Below, in pieces: positions 1 through 11,442 of a stretch of DNA of 64,000 nt; within the stretch, counting starts at the first letter, position 1; each line of letters begins with the position of its first letter. The notes under the pieces were generated by a model that saw only the letters and a program-made list of their open reading frames with translations, did not search any database and had not been told where the DNA came from. The position numbers and the translations under genes were made by a program. The DNA is from Akanthomyces muscarius (taxonomy: Eukaryota > Ascomycota > Sordariomycetes > Hypocreales > Cordycipitaceae), in assembly GCF_028009165.1 (NCBI RefSeq), contig NC_079245.1, forward strand, positions 1,364,001-1,428,000, given 5' to 3'.

Positions 1-290
1 CTGAGAAGCATGAGAAGGCTCTGCTTGGTGGCACCGAGCGTCTCATGGGCTTCCTTGCCGAGGAAAACCCCGATGTATACCCGCAGATTGTAAAGATCCT
101 GCAGCTGTACTATCACAACGACCTCATCTCCGAGGAGGTTGTTATCCCCTGGGGCAAGAAAGCCAGCAAGAAGTACACTGATCTTGCTGTCAGCAAGAAG
201 GTCCGCAAGTCTGCTGAGCCTTTCCTCAAGTGGCTTGAGGAGGCCGACGAAGAGGAATCTTCCGAGGAGGAAGAGGAGGATGATGAGTAA
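1..290 (+). CDS. TIF5: eIF5 C-terminal part (partial at the window edge)
   Basis: This is the last exon portion of translation initiation factor eIF5, the GTPase-activating protein for eIF2 in the 43S pre-initiation complex. The 5' part lies outside the window; the first whole codon starts at base 3. What is visible is the end of the C-terminal HEAT (W2) domain, including the block GFLAEENPDVYPQIVKILQL and a later W-L-E-E segment, followed by an acidic tail rich in E and D that ends at TAA (288-290). The W2 domain binds eIF2-beta and eIF3c, and the aromatic/acidic end is typical of the family. It is convergent with the THO1 gene. Identification rests on the W2 block and acidic tail. Confidence 0.9.
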   Translation, partial: EKHEKALLGGTERLMGFLAEENPDVYPQIVKILQLYYHNDLISEEVVIPWGKKASKKYTDLAVSKKVRKSAEPFLKWLEEADEEESSEEEEEDDE

Positions 291-736
291 ATCTCGCAAG
301 ATTTGCCCGTCAATTCTTCCCAGTTACTCTCACGCTTGACAATGTTGGGAAGGGCCTTGTTTCCCGTGCTTTTGTTCTGATGGAAAATGCAGAAAACCCA
401 ATGTAGTGGTCATGTGCAAAACCTTTGAGTTACTTATGATGGTACAAATTGAACTCCGCTCGCTATCTATGTTTTGAACGCCCGTGAATGTAATTTTTTT
501 TTACACTTTTTTGCCTCGTCAATTGATTATGAGGATTAAACGGAAGAAGTAATCAAAAATATGTTCGCCTTTCGCTGCTGTTCTATCTTGATGTTACATG
601 GACTGAAGGCCACTCGCCAGATTGTCCCCAAACTAACAAAAATATTGCAAACTAAAAAAAAAAAAAAAGGTTCAAAGCAGCTTGAAAAAGACTGGCTCAT
701 TCATGTCGCATCCTTGGTTCTTCCCGTATTCAACGT
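291..736. other. Convergent 3' intergenic region
   Basis: 446 bases between the stop of eIF5 (+) and the stop of THO1 (-). It holds only the two 3' UTRs: AT-rich, with T runs near 490 and an A run near 655-668. No coding signal is seen. Confidence 0.7.
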
Positions 737-3418
737 CTAGGCCGATTCTTCTGGCTTTTCGTCTGCATCCGCCATGTCGGCGTCGCCATTAGCCGTCTCC
801 TGCTTTTCCTCCTCCTCCTCCTCTTCGTCACTACTGTCGTCATCGTCGTCTTCTGAGCTACTACTCTCTTCCCCATCGTCGGCCTCAGGCTTGGCCTCTT
901 CCATGGTGTCGTCACCATCGGCGCCGCCGTAGAGAATGGTGCCTAGCTCGCCGACTGCCTTGTCGACATCGTCGCTGTCTGTGGTGATGACGGCGTCGTA
1001 TGCTGCCTCGGCGGCCTCGTCGGCTTCGGACTCGGGCGTGTTGACGAGGATGTAGCGCGCCTCAAAGTCCATGTCTTTGGCAAACTGCGCAGCCTGTCAT
1101 TTGAAGTTAGCACGTACACGTGTGGGATGGGAAACACAGGCAAAACAACGCACCTCAATGTCGAGTTGGATGACGGGAACCTTGCCGGCTTCGGTCACGG
1201 CGTCAATCGCCTTGGTGCTCGTGCCGTAGTCGCTGCCATCGCGCTCGCCGTGCTCGACGAGCCGGTCGCCGTCGCGCAGCTGGTTGAACTCTTGCGCGCT
1301 GACAAAGTGAAACGTCTTGCCGTTGGTCTCGCCGTCGCCTGCCGTACGGGTCGTGTGCCGTACGACGGGCGCAAACACGCCCTTGTGCTTTTCTATCAGC
1401 TTGGCTTCGACGGCGGCGAGGGTCTCTACCGAGGAGCCCGCGAGGATGACGGGGGCGCGGTTGGCCGGCATTTCTTCGTCGGCAGCGGCGGCTTCGTTGT
1501 AGCCGTTTTCCTCGTCGTCGTCGGCTTCGGTGGGCTCCTCAAAGACGACGGCAATCTTTTTGGGGTCGTCAATCTTGTCAAAGGCCGCGAGGCGCGTGCG
1601 GCCCGCGATGCGCAGGGCGCGCCAGCTCTTGCTCGATTTGCCGTAGATGGCGGCTGCCTTGGTCTCGTCGTTGGTCGGCATGTCAATCTCAAAGTCGTCG
1701 TCGGCGAGCGGCCGCTGGAAGCTGTCGAGCGCGGGCAGCTGGTACCGCTCGGGCGGCTGGAGCTCGTCCATGGTCTTGGACGAGGCCTTGTTGAGAAACT
1801 CCATGGAGACGGCGCCCATGGGCGTCGGGCGCAGGCGCTTGCTGGTTGCCATGCGCTCCGCCGACGACCTGGCTTCGACAAAGTCGGCGGCTGTCACGGG
1901 CTCCCGCTCTATGGGAGGACAACTAGCCATCTTCCAAAAGACCCAGTTCTTGTCGCGCGCGAGCACCGTCTCGACCATGCGGTGAAAGTAGGGACCGTCG
2001 GATCCTTGCCTCAGATAGTCTGATATCCGGCTCTTGATTTTCGTGGCCCATTCTGCCTGGTGAGCGGGGTTAGCTTTGTATTCGGAAGTGCACAGCAAAT
2101 GCCTCTTACATTTTCTTCGCTTAGTTGTTCGTTGTATACAACAGCCTTGTTTGCAGCTGGGAGTGTGGAGAGTCTCTGCTTTGCTTCTGCAGACAGAGAC
2201 AGCAGAAACTCGGTTATAATGAGAGCCTGGACGAGTACATGGCGTCGGAAAGACAAGTCGCTCATCTGTACGTGCGACTATTGTTAGTCTTGAACGGATG
2301 AGAGGGCGGATCCACGTACCTCAAGCTCGAACAAATCCTGACTAGTCAGGTATTTGGGATTGAATGCCTCTGCTATCGTTGTTGTGCCTTCATCATTGCG
2401 TTTGCGCTTCAGCGACCTTTGATCGTCGGCGTGCAGCGATTCAAAAGCTCTCAACGTCTCTTCCAGACTGTGTTTGAAATGAGAAAACTTGGAGGGGTTG
2501 AAAAGTGTTGTGGGCTGGCTGAAACTCTCCTGTAGCGACCAGAGCAGAGGATATAATTCCTCAGAGCTGAGACGGCTCTCCCCCTCCTTGGGCTTGCTAA
2601 TCTTTCCGTCTGACTTCTTTTCGCCCTTGCTCTCAACAGCCGTTGCCTCGACATCGACATCCATCTTTGTAGCATCACCGTTTGTACGTGTTTCGTATGT
2701 GGTGACGTTTTCGACGTGGTACTCTCCACGCAAGTTGACCGAACTTCTGTCACCGAGAGGAAAGCACTGGAACATGAAGATGAAAACGCGACCGCAGAAC
2801 GCGGTATCCTCAGCTCTGGATAATCGACGTAGCAGCTCATTGCAGCTGCGGAGTATTACCAACTTCTTTTGCGAAAAGTTCTGGGCTGTCATGCGCTCTC
2901 GTCGGGATTCGAGAAAGTCAAAGATGTGGCGGCATCCCGCTATTGTTTGGCTGTCGAGCAGCTCTTCTACCAGCCAGAAGACAAGCGCCGGATCGCATTG
3001 GCCGCCATCGGAGAGTATGGAGAGGATATCGAGGAAATTCCACATTCGCACGAAGTCGGGAGAATCGATTGGAATTGACGCCTTGGGAGTTGATTAGATG
3101 GCGACTTTCGCGCTTGAGGAGCCTTCGCCGACTTACTATTAATGCCCCAAATAGATCTCTCGATGCGCCCTCGACAATCGCAAATCGTCGGCCTTTCAGG
3201 TCTGCCGCCGCTGCGTCGCCGTTGGCGGCATCTTCGTCTTGCTGCGGTAGCGCCGCATCCACCCGCGAGGTCAGGTCTGCAAAGTCGGACTTGGCTAATG
3301 CGGGCTCGATGCTGGATGACTGCTTGGCTGCAGAGGCTTCGTCCAGCAAACTCGAAAGAAGCTTCCCAAAGGCGTCAACAGAGGCCACGCCAGGCTTGCC
3401 CATGCCGACGGCAGGCAT
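737..3418 (-). CDS. THO1: THO complex subunit 1 (Hpr1/THOC1) with a guanylate-kinase-like C-terminal domain
   Basis: Five exons on the minus strand: 3418-3137, 3081-2320, 2265-2110, 2056-1154 and 1093-737, all with GT-AG borders and phase 0, giving about 819 residues. The THOC1 core is clear: VRMWNFLDILSILSD, then L-V-E-E-L-L-D-S-Q-T-I, LRSCNELLRRLSRAEDT-FCGR, and a YLTSQDLFELE region. THOC1 belongs to THO/TREX, which couples transcription to mRNA packaging and export. From about residue 596 the protein changes to a guanylate-kinase fold: PVILAGSS, HTTRTAGDGETNGKTFHFVS, an LVEHGERDGSDYGTS segment, VPVIQLDIE and DFEARYILVNTP. The P-loop is lost (no GKS/GKT), so phosphotransfer is unlikely. A serine/aspartate/glutamate-rich tail follows. 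It is divergent from AQR. The family call is firm; the role of the GK-like part is unknown. Confidence 0.85.
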
Positions 3419-3947
3419 CGTAGCCGATTAGGCTGAAGCTTCCACTACAGCGACTGTAGGTCCTGATGCGCCTCCTGCGCCTTCACCCCTGACAGAAGAT
3501 GGGCGCAATGTTTGTCAAGCCTGCCCACTACCTGCGCATTGATTTGGCGTGCAATAGAGTCCTTCGGCGCCTGATACCGTTCGAGCGGCTGCTGCGTTGT
3601 TGAGATGCGGGTTTGCAGTGGGTTGGAGAAGATGGCTGCGACAGAAAGAGTAGGAAATAGAAGTCACGCTGGGTCTCGGAGTACAAAGTGATGCACACAA
3701 ATTTGGCGCGAACTCGAGGTATCACAAGGTGTGGAGATACCTAGCGCCAACCGCTACGCGTGAGCTAGCTGTCGCGACGCTGAAATTTCGGAGTCGCTGC
3801 AGCGCCAGGCAGGTTCGAATTTCCATAGCAACCCTTGCCTGCACCGACGACAATCCCTTCAGCCATCACGCGCAATTCTACACAGAGTTGCGAAACGCGA
3901 ATCTGATCGCAAACACTGCATTTCTAATGACGAACGAGATTTGAATC
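3419..3947. promoter_or_regulatory. Divergent promoter region, THO1 / AQR
   Basis: 529 bases between the start codons of THO1 (-) and AQR (+), so it must hold both promoters and 5' UTRs. An ACGCGT hexamer is present near 3756. No TATA box stands out and no gene is seen. Confidence 0.5.
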
Positions 3948-6900
3948 ATGCCCAACGCGAAGCGGCTCAAAAACAGCGCTGCTGCGAAGGCCAAGGCACC
4001 CGTCCACCATGAAGAGCCTGCCGCCGAGCACCCGACGCCTGCAGAAATCGAAGAGGAGGAGCACCAATTCGTGCAGGTCGCGCGAGCACATTGGCTAAAG
4101 AAGACGAAGAAGACTGCCAAGGTCAAGGTCAAAAACGATGTCCTGAAGCAAATATGGGAGGCGCTCGAGAGAGACGGCTTCCAGCACAAATCTTTGCTTC
4201 TCTTGGAAAGCTTGCAGACCCTGGAAAGGTATGCAGATCTTTAATTGTGTCGCGAGATGCGTTGTTACTAACTGATAGAAAGCTATCTGTGGCCGGGTTA
4301 CACCGAAGAAGCGTCCAACTTTCACGTCTTATTGATGGCGCTTATCATCAACGTCAAGCGCAGAGAGCACCTCGAGACATGGAGTAGGTTTGCTGGACAG
4401 ATCGCGTATCAACATTCTGCTAACTTTCTCAAGCCCTATTTGAACAGAAGCCCGAAGAGTTCTCTTCCTTCTTTCGCCGCGTACTGTCACTGACCCTCGA
4501 TCGAACACTTGCGACGACCCTTCGAACGAATCTGCTCTGTTTCCTGATCCATGCGTTCCAGAGCTTGGACTCTAGCATTGTGAGGAGGGAATGTGCGCCA
4601 TTGGTTTCTATCGGCATTTGGCACAACATCTCCACAGACCAGGAGCGGGACCGACTCTTGGACCAGACAACACAGCTGAGGAAATCCTGGAGAGCTGCTC
4701 AGAAGCGCTTCGACGCTGGAGACGATGCAATCAAGGCTCGACTGCGCTTTGAGCGCTCTTGGCTGTATACGCTCCTCCTTGACTTCCTTAGCGTGCTTTA
4801 TGAAGAGAATCGCAAATCAGGTAAGTTTCCTATGCTCTCCGTTTTGGCAAAGCCCTGCTAACATGCCTTACAGAGCAAGACTTGTATTGCGAGCGGTTTA
4901 CCGAGTTCATCACTGACTTGCAGAGCCAATTACCCACGAGGCGATATGTCAATGCTTTACAAAACGATTTGAATCTTCTTCCGGCAATGAAACTATCTCC
5001 CATGTACAATGACGAAGCGAACGGTCTTTTCCGCGATCTTCAATCTCTGCTTGCTCACTTCACATACTTTTCAATCGACGACCAGACGGGTGCTCAGCTT
5101 ACTCGCGAAGAGGCCTACGAAAAACACTGCAAGGCACTCGGAAAGCTCCAGCGCACTGCCCTCAAGCACTTCAAGCAGAAGTTAACCGTTCTTGCCCTCT
5201 CCAACTACGGCTCCATCGATAAGCGAGAGGAGTTGAAGAATCTCCTCGAGCCGCTAACGGATGACGAGGTTGCGTCTCTAGCTGGGTATTTGGGCATCCG
5301 AACGACATACCCTGAAGACCTGAAACTCCCTGCCGGCCGCCAACTGCAAATAGAGTGCATGCTCAGCACCTTTGAGCGCAAGAAGACCTTCCAGGAGCTG
5401 GCTCAGAGCATGTCGATTGTTCCCACAGAAAGGACATTGTTTGATGCCAGCTTCCAGAGAGCAGACTCATATGACGGATCGCATCCGCTTGCACTGCCCA
5501 AACTGAATCTGCAATACTTGTCTGCCGGCGACTTCCTCTGGAGAGCGCTGGTTCTCTACCGCTGCGAAGCATTCTATGGTATTCGCAGAGACATCGAGGC
5601 GGCTATCCGTCGGCTTAAACCAGAAAGCAAAAATCCTGGCGAGACCAACTTTACTGGCTTCTCCAAGATGGCTATGCCGGTCTCTAAGCCCGCTATCCTC
5701 GAGGTGGTTCCTGCGCTGATTGGCGATTCCAAGCCGTCCATGGTCAAGGCTGAAGTCTCACTTGATGTGCGCAAGCTCGGTGATCACGTGCGCAAGGAGT
5801 GGGATTCTCTACGCCCGGATGATGTAGTGTTTCTGCTGTCAGTTGAGCAACCGGCAGATGATGCCATTACGAACAGAGCCCCTTTGAGTGAACTGGAAAC
5901 GCTTGGTGTTGTGTCAGTACGCGCTGCTGAGGTCATTCGCGTTACGGACGACAAGGGGCGTCATGGCAGGGAAGCCAAGAGCCGTGATGGGAAGCGCCGT
6001 ATTGAGCTGAAGCTTGATTCTCAAACATATGCGAGGGATGCTGCCCTGGCCGCTGCGGGCAAGACAGACGTCTATGGTAGTGTGAACCTGCTTCTCAGAA
6101 GAGGCCGTCGCGAAAACAACTTTAGGCCAGTTCTCGAATCGATTCGAAAACTTGTGCTCTCTGATGCGCCGCTGCCCAGCTGGCTGCATGAAGTGTTCCT
6201 GGGCTACGGTGACCCAGCAGGCGCGAGCTACAAGAATTTGCCGAACCGAATCAAGACTGTCGATTACAACGACACGTTTTTGGAGTGGCAGCATCTTATT
6301 GAGAGCCTGCCGGGCAAGACTGTGGAGCCAAGCGATGATGTGAACGGTAGTTTCGGACCACCATACGTATTGGAGACACTGGGGAAGCCCGAAGTCCAAG
6401 CGCCGGTCAAGGCCTCGAAGAAGAGACGTCGGGACGCTGAACCTGTGGCGGCAATGGAGGCAGAGACCCTAAAAGTCACCACATACAGGCCGCCGAACCA
6501 AGGCCCGTACCCCATTGACGCCCCAAAGCTCAACTCTGTTCGCTTCACGCCGGCGCAGGTCGAAGCCATCATGTCCGGCTCTCAACCTGGTCTGACAGTT
6601 GTTATTGGACCCCCCGGAACCGGCAAAACAGACGTGGCGACTCAGATCATTCATAACATCTACCACAACTTCCCGAAGCAAAGGACACTTCTAATTGCGC
6701 ATAGCAATCAGGCACTGAACCAGCTCTTTGCCAAGATTATTGCACTCGATATCGACGAAAGGCATTTGCTAAGACTCGGTCATGGAGAAGAGGAGCTGGC
6801 CGCTGAAGGAAGTTTTAGCAAGCATGGACGCGTTGACTCATTCCTTGACAACCGTGCCCGCTTCCTATTCGAAGTCAGAAAACTTGCCAGCAGCCTAGGC

Positions 6901-8489
6901 GCGCCTGGTGCTCACGACAACTCTGCTGAGACGGCAGGGTACTTTAACACAGTCTATATCCAGCCGGCCTGGAAGAAGTTTGAGCAGATTATCGCCTCGG
7001 ATGAATCGGCAGTGGCACAGATCATCGAAGGCTTTCCATTCCACGGCTACTTTGCGGATGCTCCGCAGCCCCTCTTCCCGCCAGAGGCTGATCGTGATCA
7101 AACAATCGACATTGCCCAAGGCTGCTATAGACATATTGGAAAAATCTTCTCCGAGCTGGCCGACATTCTGCCATTCGAGATTCTGCGACGAGAGCGCGAC
7201 AAGACTAACTATCTGCTGACGAGTGAAGCACGCATCGTGGCCATGACCACTACGCACGCTGCTGTCAGGAGCGGAGAGATAGCTTCTCTTGGCTTTCACT
7301 ATGACAATGTCGTGATGGAAGAAGCTGCTCAAATCACGGAGATTGAGACGTTTATTCCACTGGCCATGCAGAAGCCTGTCAATGGTGACGTGCCTTTGCA
7401 AAGAGTCGTCCTGTGCGGTGATCACTTGCAGAACTCGCCCGTCATTCAGAGCCTTGCGTTCCGACACTACGCCAACCTGGAGCAATCGCTGTTCTCGCGT
7501 TTCGTCAGACTCGGCGTTCCGACGATTGCGCTTGATCAGCAGGGCCGCGCCCGTCCGTCCATTGCTCGCCTGTACCAGTGGCGCTACCCCAAGCTGGATA
7601 ACCTGCCCGTTGTGAGCACCAACGCCGAGTTCAAGCAAGCCAATGCCGGTTTCAAGTTTGATTTCCAGTTCATCAATGTGCCCAAGTACAAGGGCAAGGG
7701 GGAGATGGAGCCGACGCCACACTTTATCCAGAACTTGGGAGAGGCAGAGTACGCTGTTGCCATTTACCAGTACATGAGGCTTCTCGGATATCCAGCAGAG
7801 AAGATCAGCATCCTGACGACGTATGCTGGACAGAGAGCACTTGTTAAGGATGTGCTGTCCCATCGCTGCGCCAGAAACCCAATCTTTGGCATGCCCAAGG
7901 CTGTTGCTACGGTTGACAAGTACCAGGGAGAACAGAACGACTGTGAGTTTTATTGGGATATTTCATATGGAAACAATTTGACTAACTTTTGACAGACATT
8001 ATTCTTTCTCTCACTCGTACATCGCGAGTCGGATACCTGCGTGACGTGCGCCGCATGACGGTGGCTATGTCTCGTGCCCGCCTCGGCCTGTATATTCTCG
8101 GACGTCGCGAAATCTTTGAAGCCTGCCACGAGCTGCGACCGGCCTTTGACATTCTTCTCTCGCGTCCAGACAAGCTGATGCTCGTGACGGGAGAGCTTTG
8201 GCCTACGCAGCGTCCTGTCATCACGGCGGATGAAGACGGCTCTGCCCCCGTCGAGAATGAAGTTGCCATGGAGGGCGTCGAGCATCTCGGCCAATACGTG
8301 TTTGAGATGACGAGCACCAAGATGAAGCAGCTGAACTCGGAGAATCATAAAATGGTGGATGTGGTGGAGACGATCGCGGAGGAAGATGGAGGGGGTGAGG
8401 AAGGAGAGGATGAGGAGGCGCAGACTACGTACTATGATCATGTGGTAGAGCCGGATATCCAGGAGGTTCGCGAGGGTGAGGCGAACTAA
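3948..8489 (+). CDS. AQR: Intron-binding spliceosomal helicase Aquarius (Cwf11/IBP160)
   Basis: Five exons: 3948-4228, 4283-4383, 4434-4820, 4874-7942 and 7996-8489, about 1443 residues. Aquarius is an SF1 (Upf1-like) RNA helicase that joins the spliceosome at the intron near the branch site. The N-terminal half is the armadillo-like Aquarius domain (for example YLWPGYTEEASNFHVLLMAL from exon 2). The helicase core carries motif I GPPGTGKT at about residue 834, motif II in the family form VVMEEAAQ at about 1069, a Q-G-R-A-R-P-S-I motif, VDKYQGEQND and the motif VI region RRMTVAMSRARLGLYI. A basic, E/K-rich N-terminus and an acidic C-terminal tail flank it. At intron 1 an upstream AG at 4277-4278 was passed over because only the AG at 4281-4282 gives the conserved YLWP reading. 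No lesion is seen. Confidence 0.93.
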
Positions 8490-8826
8490 CGGCCGCAGGC
8501 ACTGCAGACGAACGACGCCATCTTCTTTTGTCTTTTTTAAATTGCTCGGGGCTTGATTTGGCGTCTGGCTTGGTTTATCTCGTCTTTTGCATGTATGGAC
8601 TACTAGACTCAAAAATATATCAATGGACTCAATCTTCGATGATGTAGTATGATTTGTTTCTGCCAGTTGTTGTACAGCGCCAGGACCAGCTTCGCCCTCC
8701 CTCGGGCCACCGCCATATTTAGGCCCGATTTCACTTCCGCTTTCAATTTTGGGCACTGCACAACAAAGACTGTCAGAGTAGTCACTCAATATCCCCGGAG
8801 CAGCACCTAGGCAGTCCAGATGCCAC
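8490..8826. other. Convergent 3' intergenic region
   Basis: 337 bases between AQR (+) and the zinc-finger gene (-). It contains the 3' ends of both; nothing else is recognised. Confidence 0.6.
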
Positions 8827-9878
8827 TCATTCGTGTGGTCCAAGACTGTCCAGGTCCATTCGCTGGCTCGGACTGTGAGCAGTCTCTACAACAGCGTCAG
8901 GTTCAGACTGAATACGATACTGCAGGCGCCGTCTGGTGGTTGCTGTCAACGGGGTGTTGATGTAGATGCCATGGATCTCGGCCACCAGAGATGCTGCAGC
9001 CTCGGAGCCTAGGTCCACGCCCCGTGAACGGAGTAAAGAGGGCAGCTTCTCTTGTAGTGCTGACATTGAAGTATCGAGCAAGCTCAAGACATCTGAAGGC
9101 CCGGGCACCATGTATGGCGAAGTTGGACAAGGATGGCCAGGGAAGAGCAACTTCCACATCAGGTACCATCTCGATTCCTCCGGCATGGCACCAGTAGCGA
9201 GCTCCGTCAAAGCGCCCGCTTCTCGAGGTAATAACCGGTCTGGTACTGGCTCTTTCTTGCAGACGGACTGCCTTGTGTGCGTCTCCCAGTCGGCCACCGA
9301 TCTCGCACCCCAGCAACTCCAACAATTAGTACAATATAGATTGCTGAGGGTATGGCAGCGGAAAATATGCTGTTTAACATCACTGTATCTGCGCAATTCG
9401 TATTTGCGAAAGCAGCGAAAGTGTCTGGCAGGATCGAATTTGTAAAATGGGCAAGCAAAATATGTTGGCGCAGAAGAGTCATCGCGAATACCAACAGGAT
9501 CACCGGTGTCGTCGTCGTCATCATCATCAACAAGAGTGTGATTCGTAGCGCTTCCTTTGCCACTATCATCCAAGCTGGGGGCAGGGTGAGATTCAACAGA
9601 TGCTTGGTCCAAAGCAGCATTCCCTCGAGAAGATTGCTGCTAGAAGAACTTGAGTTAGCCGCAATAAGTCCACCTGCAGTGTGCAAGCCCATAAAAAGCA
9701 AATGATGGCATAGAAGATGAACTGTTGGCTGCGCGGGAGCAGTTGCCACCAGTTGTTCGGTAGCTTTGGGACCATGAGACCGCGTAGAATTGTCGCTTCT
9801 CACGGGCTGCGAACATGGAAGGCCTTTTTCCAAACAACGTTCGCATTTCTGTGGATGTTGGCGATCTGTAGGAAGGCA
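8827..9878 (-). CDS. C2H2-like zinc-finger protein with half a Zn2Cys6 cluster; 5' end missing or unresolved
   Basis: The main exon 9639-8827 encodes FACPFYKFDPARHFRCFRK, DVKQHIFRCH and YCTNCWSCW, the arrangement of a large fungal family of C2H2-like finger proteins of unknown function. A poly-aspartate run precedes it. Exon 9639 starts just after TTCTTCTAG preceded by GCTAAC, a good branch and acceptor. Upstream, in a compatible phase, 9878-9804 reads QKCERCLEKGLPCSQP, which has the CX2CX6C second half of a Zn2Cys6 cluster and ends at a GTGAGA donor (intron 9803-9640). The first half of the cluster and a start codon are not found; beyond 9878 lies the coding part of the DUF2235 remnant on the other strand. 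The gene therefore looks 5'-truncated, although a distant small exon cannot be excluded. Nuclear DNA binding is inferred only. Confidence 0.45.
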
Positions 9879-11442
9879 CTGTCGCAGTTAGCAGGCAGTC
9901 TGGCGCTGCAACGCTGGAAGAGGAGTGCGCTAATCGGAACACGAAATCAAAAAGCACTCTGCTGGTATTTATTCTCGATTATATTGCCAAGGGGGCGGAC
10001 TTGGAAATCAAGTACTTTTCTGGGGTTGGGGCGCGCAACGGTTTGATTGAAAGGTATATTGGAGGTGAGCACTTACACCAGGGCCAGGTCACCAGCGGCA
10101 TACTAACATGACCACCATTAGGGGGTCTTGCGACTGGCGAGGTCACGTCAACCATTATCGATGCCATAAGTGATTTAGCCACAAACTATCGCTCTGGGGA
10201 CGAAATTGTTGTCCTTGGGTACAGCCGTGGTTAGCAGCATCATTGCACGCAGATATTTCGCTTCCCAACCTGACGCTACTGTACAGGATCATATACTGGT
10301 CGAAGCTTTATCGGATTTCTCGACCGTGTCGGCTTACCCACAGATGGCGATAGACACATACTTCATCATCTTTATAACAAGTATACCTCGGGCGAGTTCT
10401 TGAAGCGAGATGTCGCAAGCCATTTGAGGAGAAAGTACAACTGTAAGACATGAAAACTGCACCATCCTTCCAGAAACAGACCTCTAACAGTTGCCCTCCC
10501 AGGCGTTCATGTTGAGATTAAAACTCGTGCGTTATGTTTCAGCCCAATCTTGGCACAAGCAATTTCAATCAGCCCTCCGGCATTTTACTCTACCATCACG
10601 ACCTGTTGTTCGATATGCTTACTCGAAGTCGCAAAGTCCTCTGCATCGACACGGTCGGCGCTCTCGGCATTCCACATACTGGAATTTTCAGCTTACTCGA
10701 TTTGCTGCCGCCTCTTATCAGGAAGCAGCAATTCATGGAAGCCAATGCAGCCTCAAGTGAGTAACATGGAATTCTTTCCTGTGACGTCCTTGTTTAATAG
10801 CCACATTTCTTTCCCCGCAGATGTCCAAGTGTTGCTGCATGCGCTCGCCTTGCACGAGTCAAGAGGTCCATTCCAGCCAACACTGATGCAGATTGAGGGG
10901 GCATCAAGACAGACTTTGAAGCAAGTATGGTTCCTTGGAAGCCATGGCGACGTTGCCAATGGCGATGAGAGAGGCTCCATCGGCGACATCGTTCTCGCTT
11001 GGTGTGTGGCCAACCTTGAAACCCATGCTGGAATCGCCTTCGACGAAGTGAAATTGTCAGCCCGCTTCCCTCGCATGGGGGCTGATCTGCCCATGTCGAA
11101 TGGCCTTGTCTGGGTGCATGATGATATACGCGACCCCGTCAAAGGCCTGTGGCGGCTTATGGGTCGTAGCATCAGGGTGCCCAACAAGCAGGTTTTGCTC
11201 ATGGTCAGCGCACAAATGAAAGTGTTCATGAAACAGCACGCTTTCGCGGTTACGGTAGTAGCCGTGGTAGGTCAGTGGTGCCAGGGCATAGCGTCGAACC
11301 GCAGGGGAACTCTTCTGTGTGGAAGAGAGACAGATCGCAGCCTTCGGACAGTGGCGCTAATACTGCAATTCTGCGGGAAGCTGCTATAAGTCACCGCGAA
11401 GCTGAGCTGCTTGGTATTTCCATTACACCAGCGATACACTAG
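9872..11442 (+). pseudogene. DUF2235 (alpha/beta-hydrolase, Tle1-like) gene, 5'-truncated and frameshifted
   Basis: Spliced reading: about 9872-10064, 10122-10229, 10287-10442, 10503-10526, 10637-10756 and 10821 onward. It shows the DUF2235 hallmarks in order: IKYFSGVGARNG, the nucleophile elbow LGYSRG joined by splicing to SYTGRSFIGFLDRVGL, CIDTVGALGIP, LHALALHESRGPFQPTL, LKQVWFLGSHGDVANGD, IGDIVLAWCVANL, and WRLMGRSIRVPNKQ. DUF2235 proteins resemble the bacterial phospholipase effector Tle1. Two defects are seen. The expected N-terminal DGTW motif is absent and a TAG (9869-9871) closes the frame upstream. Near 11190 the conserved reading moves by one base, continuing as TNESVHETARFRG to a TAG at 11440-11442. 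Intron signals, including TACTAAC at 10101, are still good, so decay looks recent. The 24-base exon at 10503 is tentative. Confidence 0.65.

Noticed and set aside
1127..2023. 298-codon plus-strand open frame opposite THO1
   Set aside because: The minus strand carries the conserved GK-like and THOC1 sequence; the plus reading is a shadow.
9815..9871. Start of the DUF2235 protein at ATG 9815 (MEGLFPNNVRIS)
   Set aside because: The same bases on the minus strand encode the zinc-cluster half QKCERCLEKGLPC, which is the more convincing reading, and the plus frame ends in TAG at 9869.
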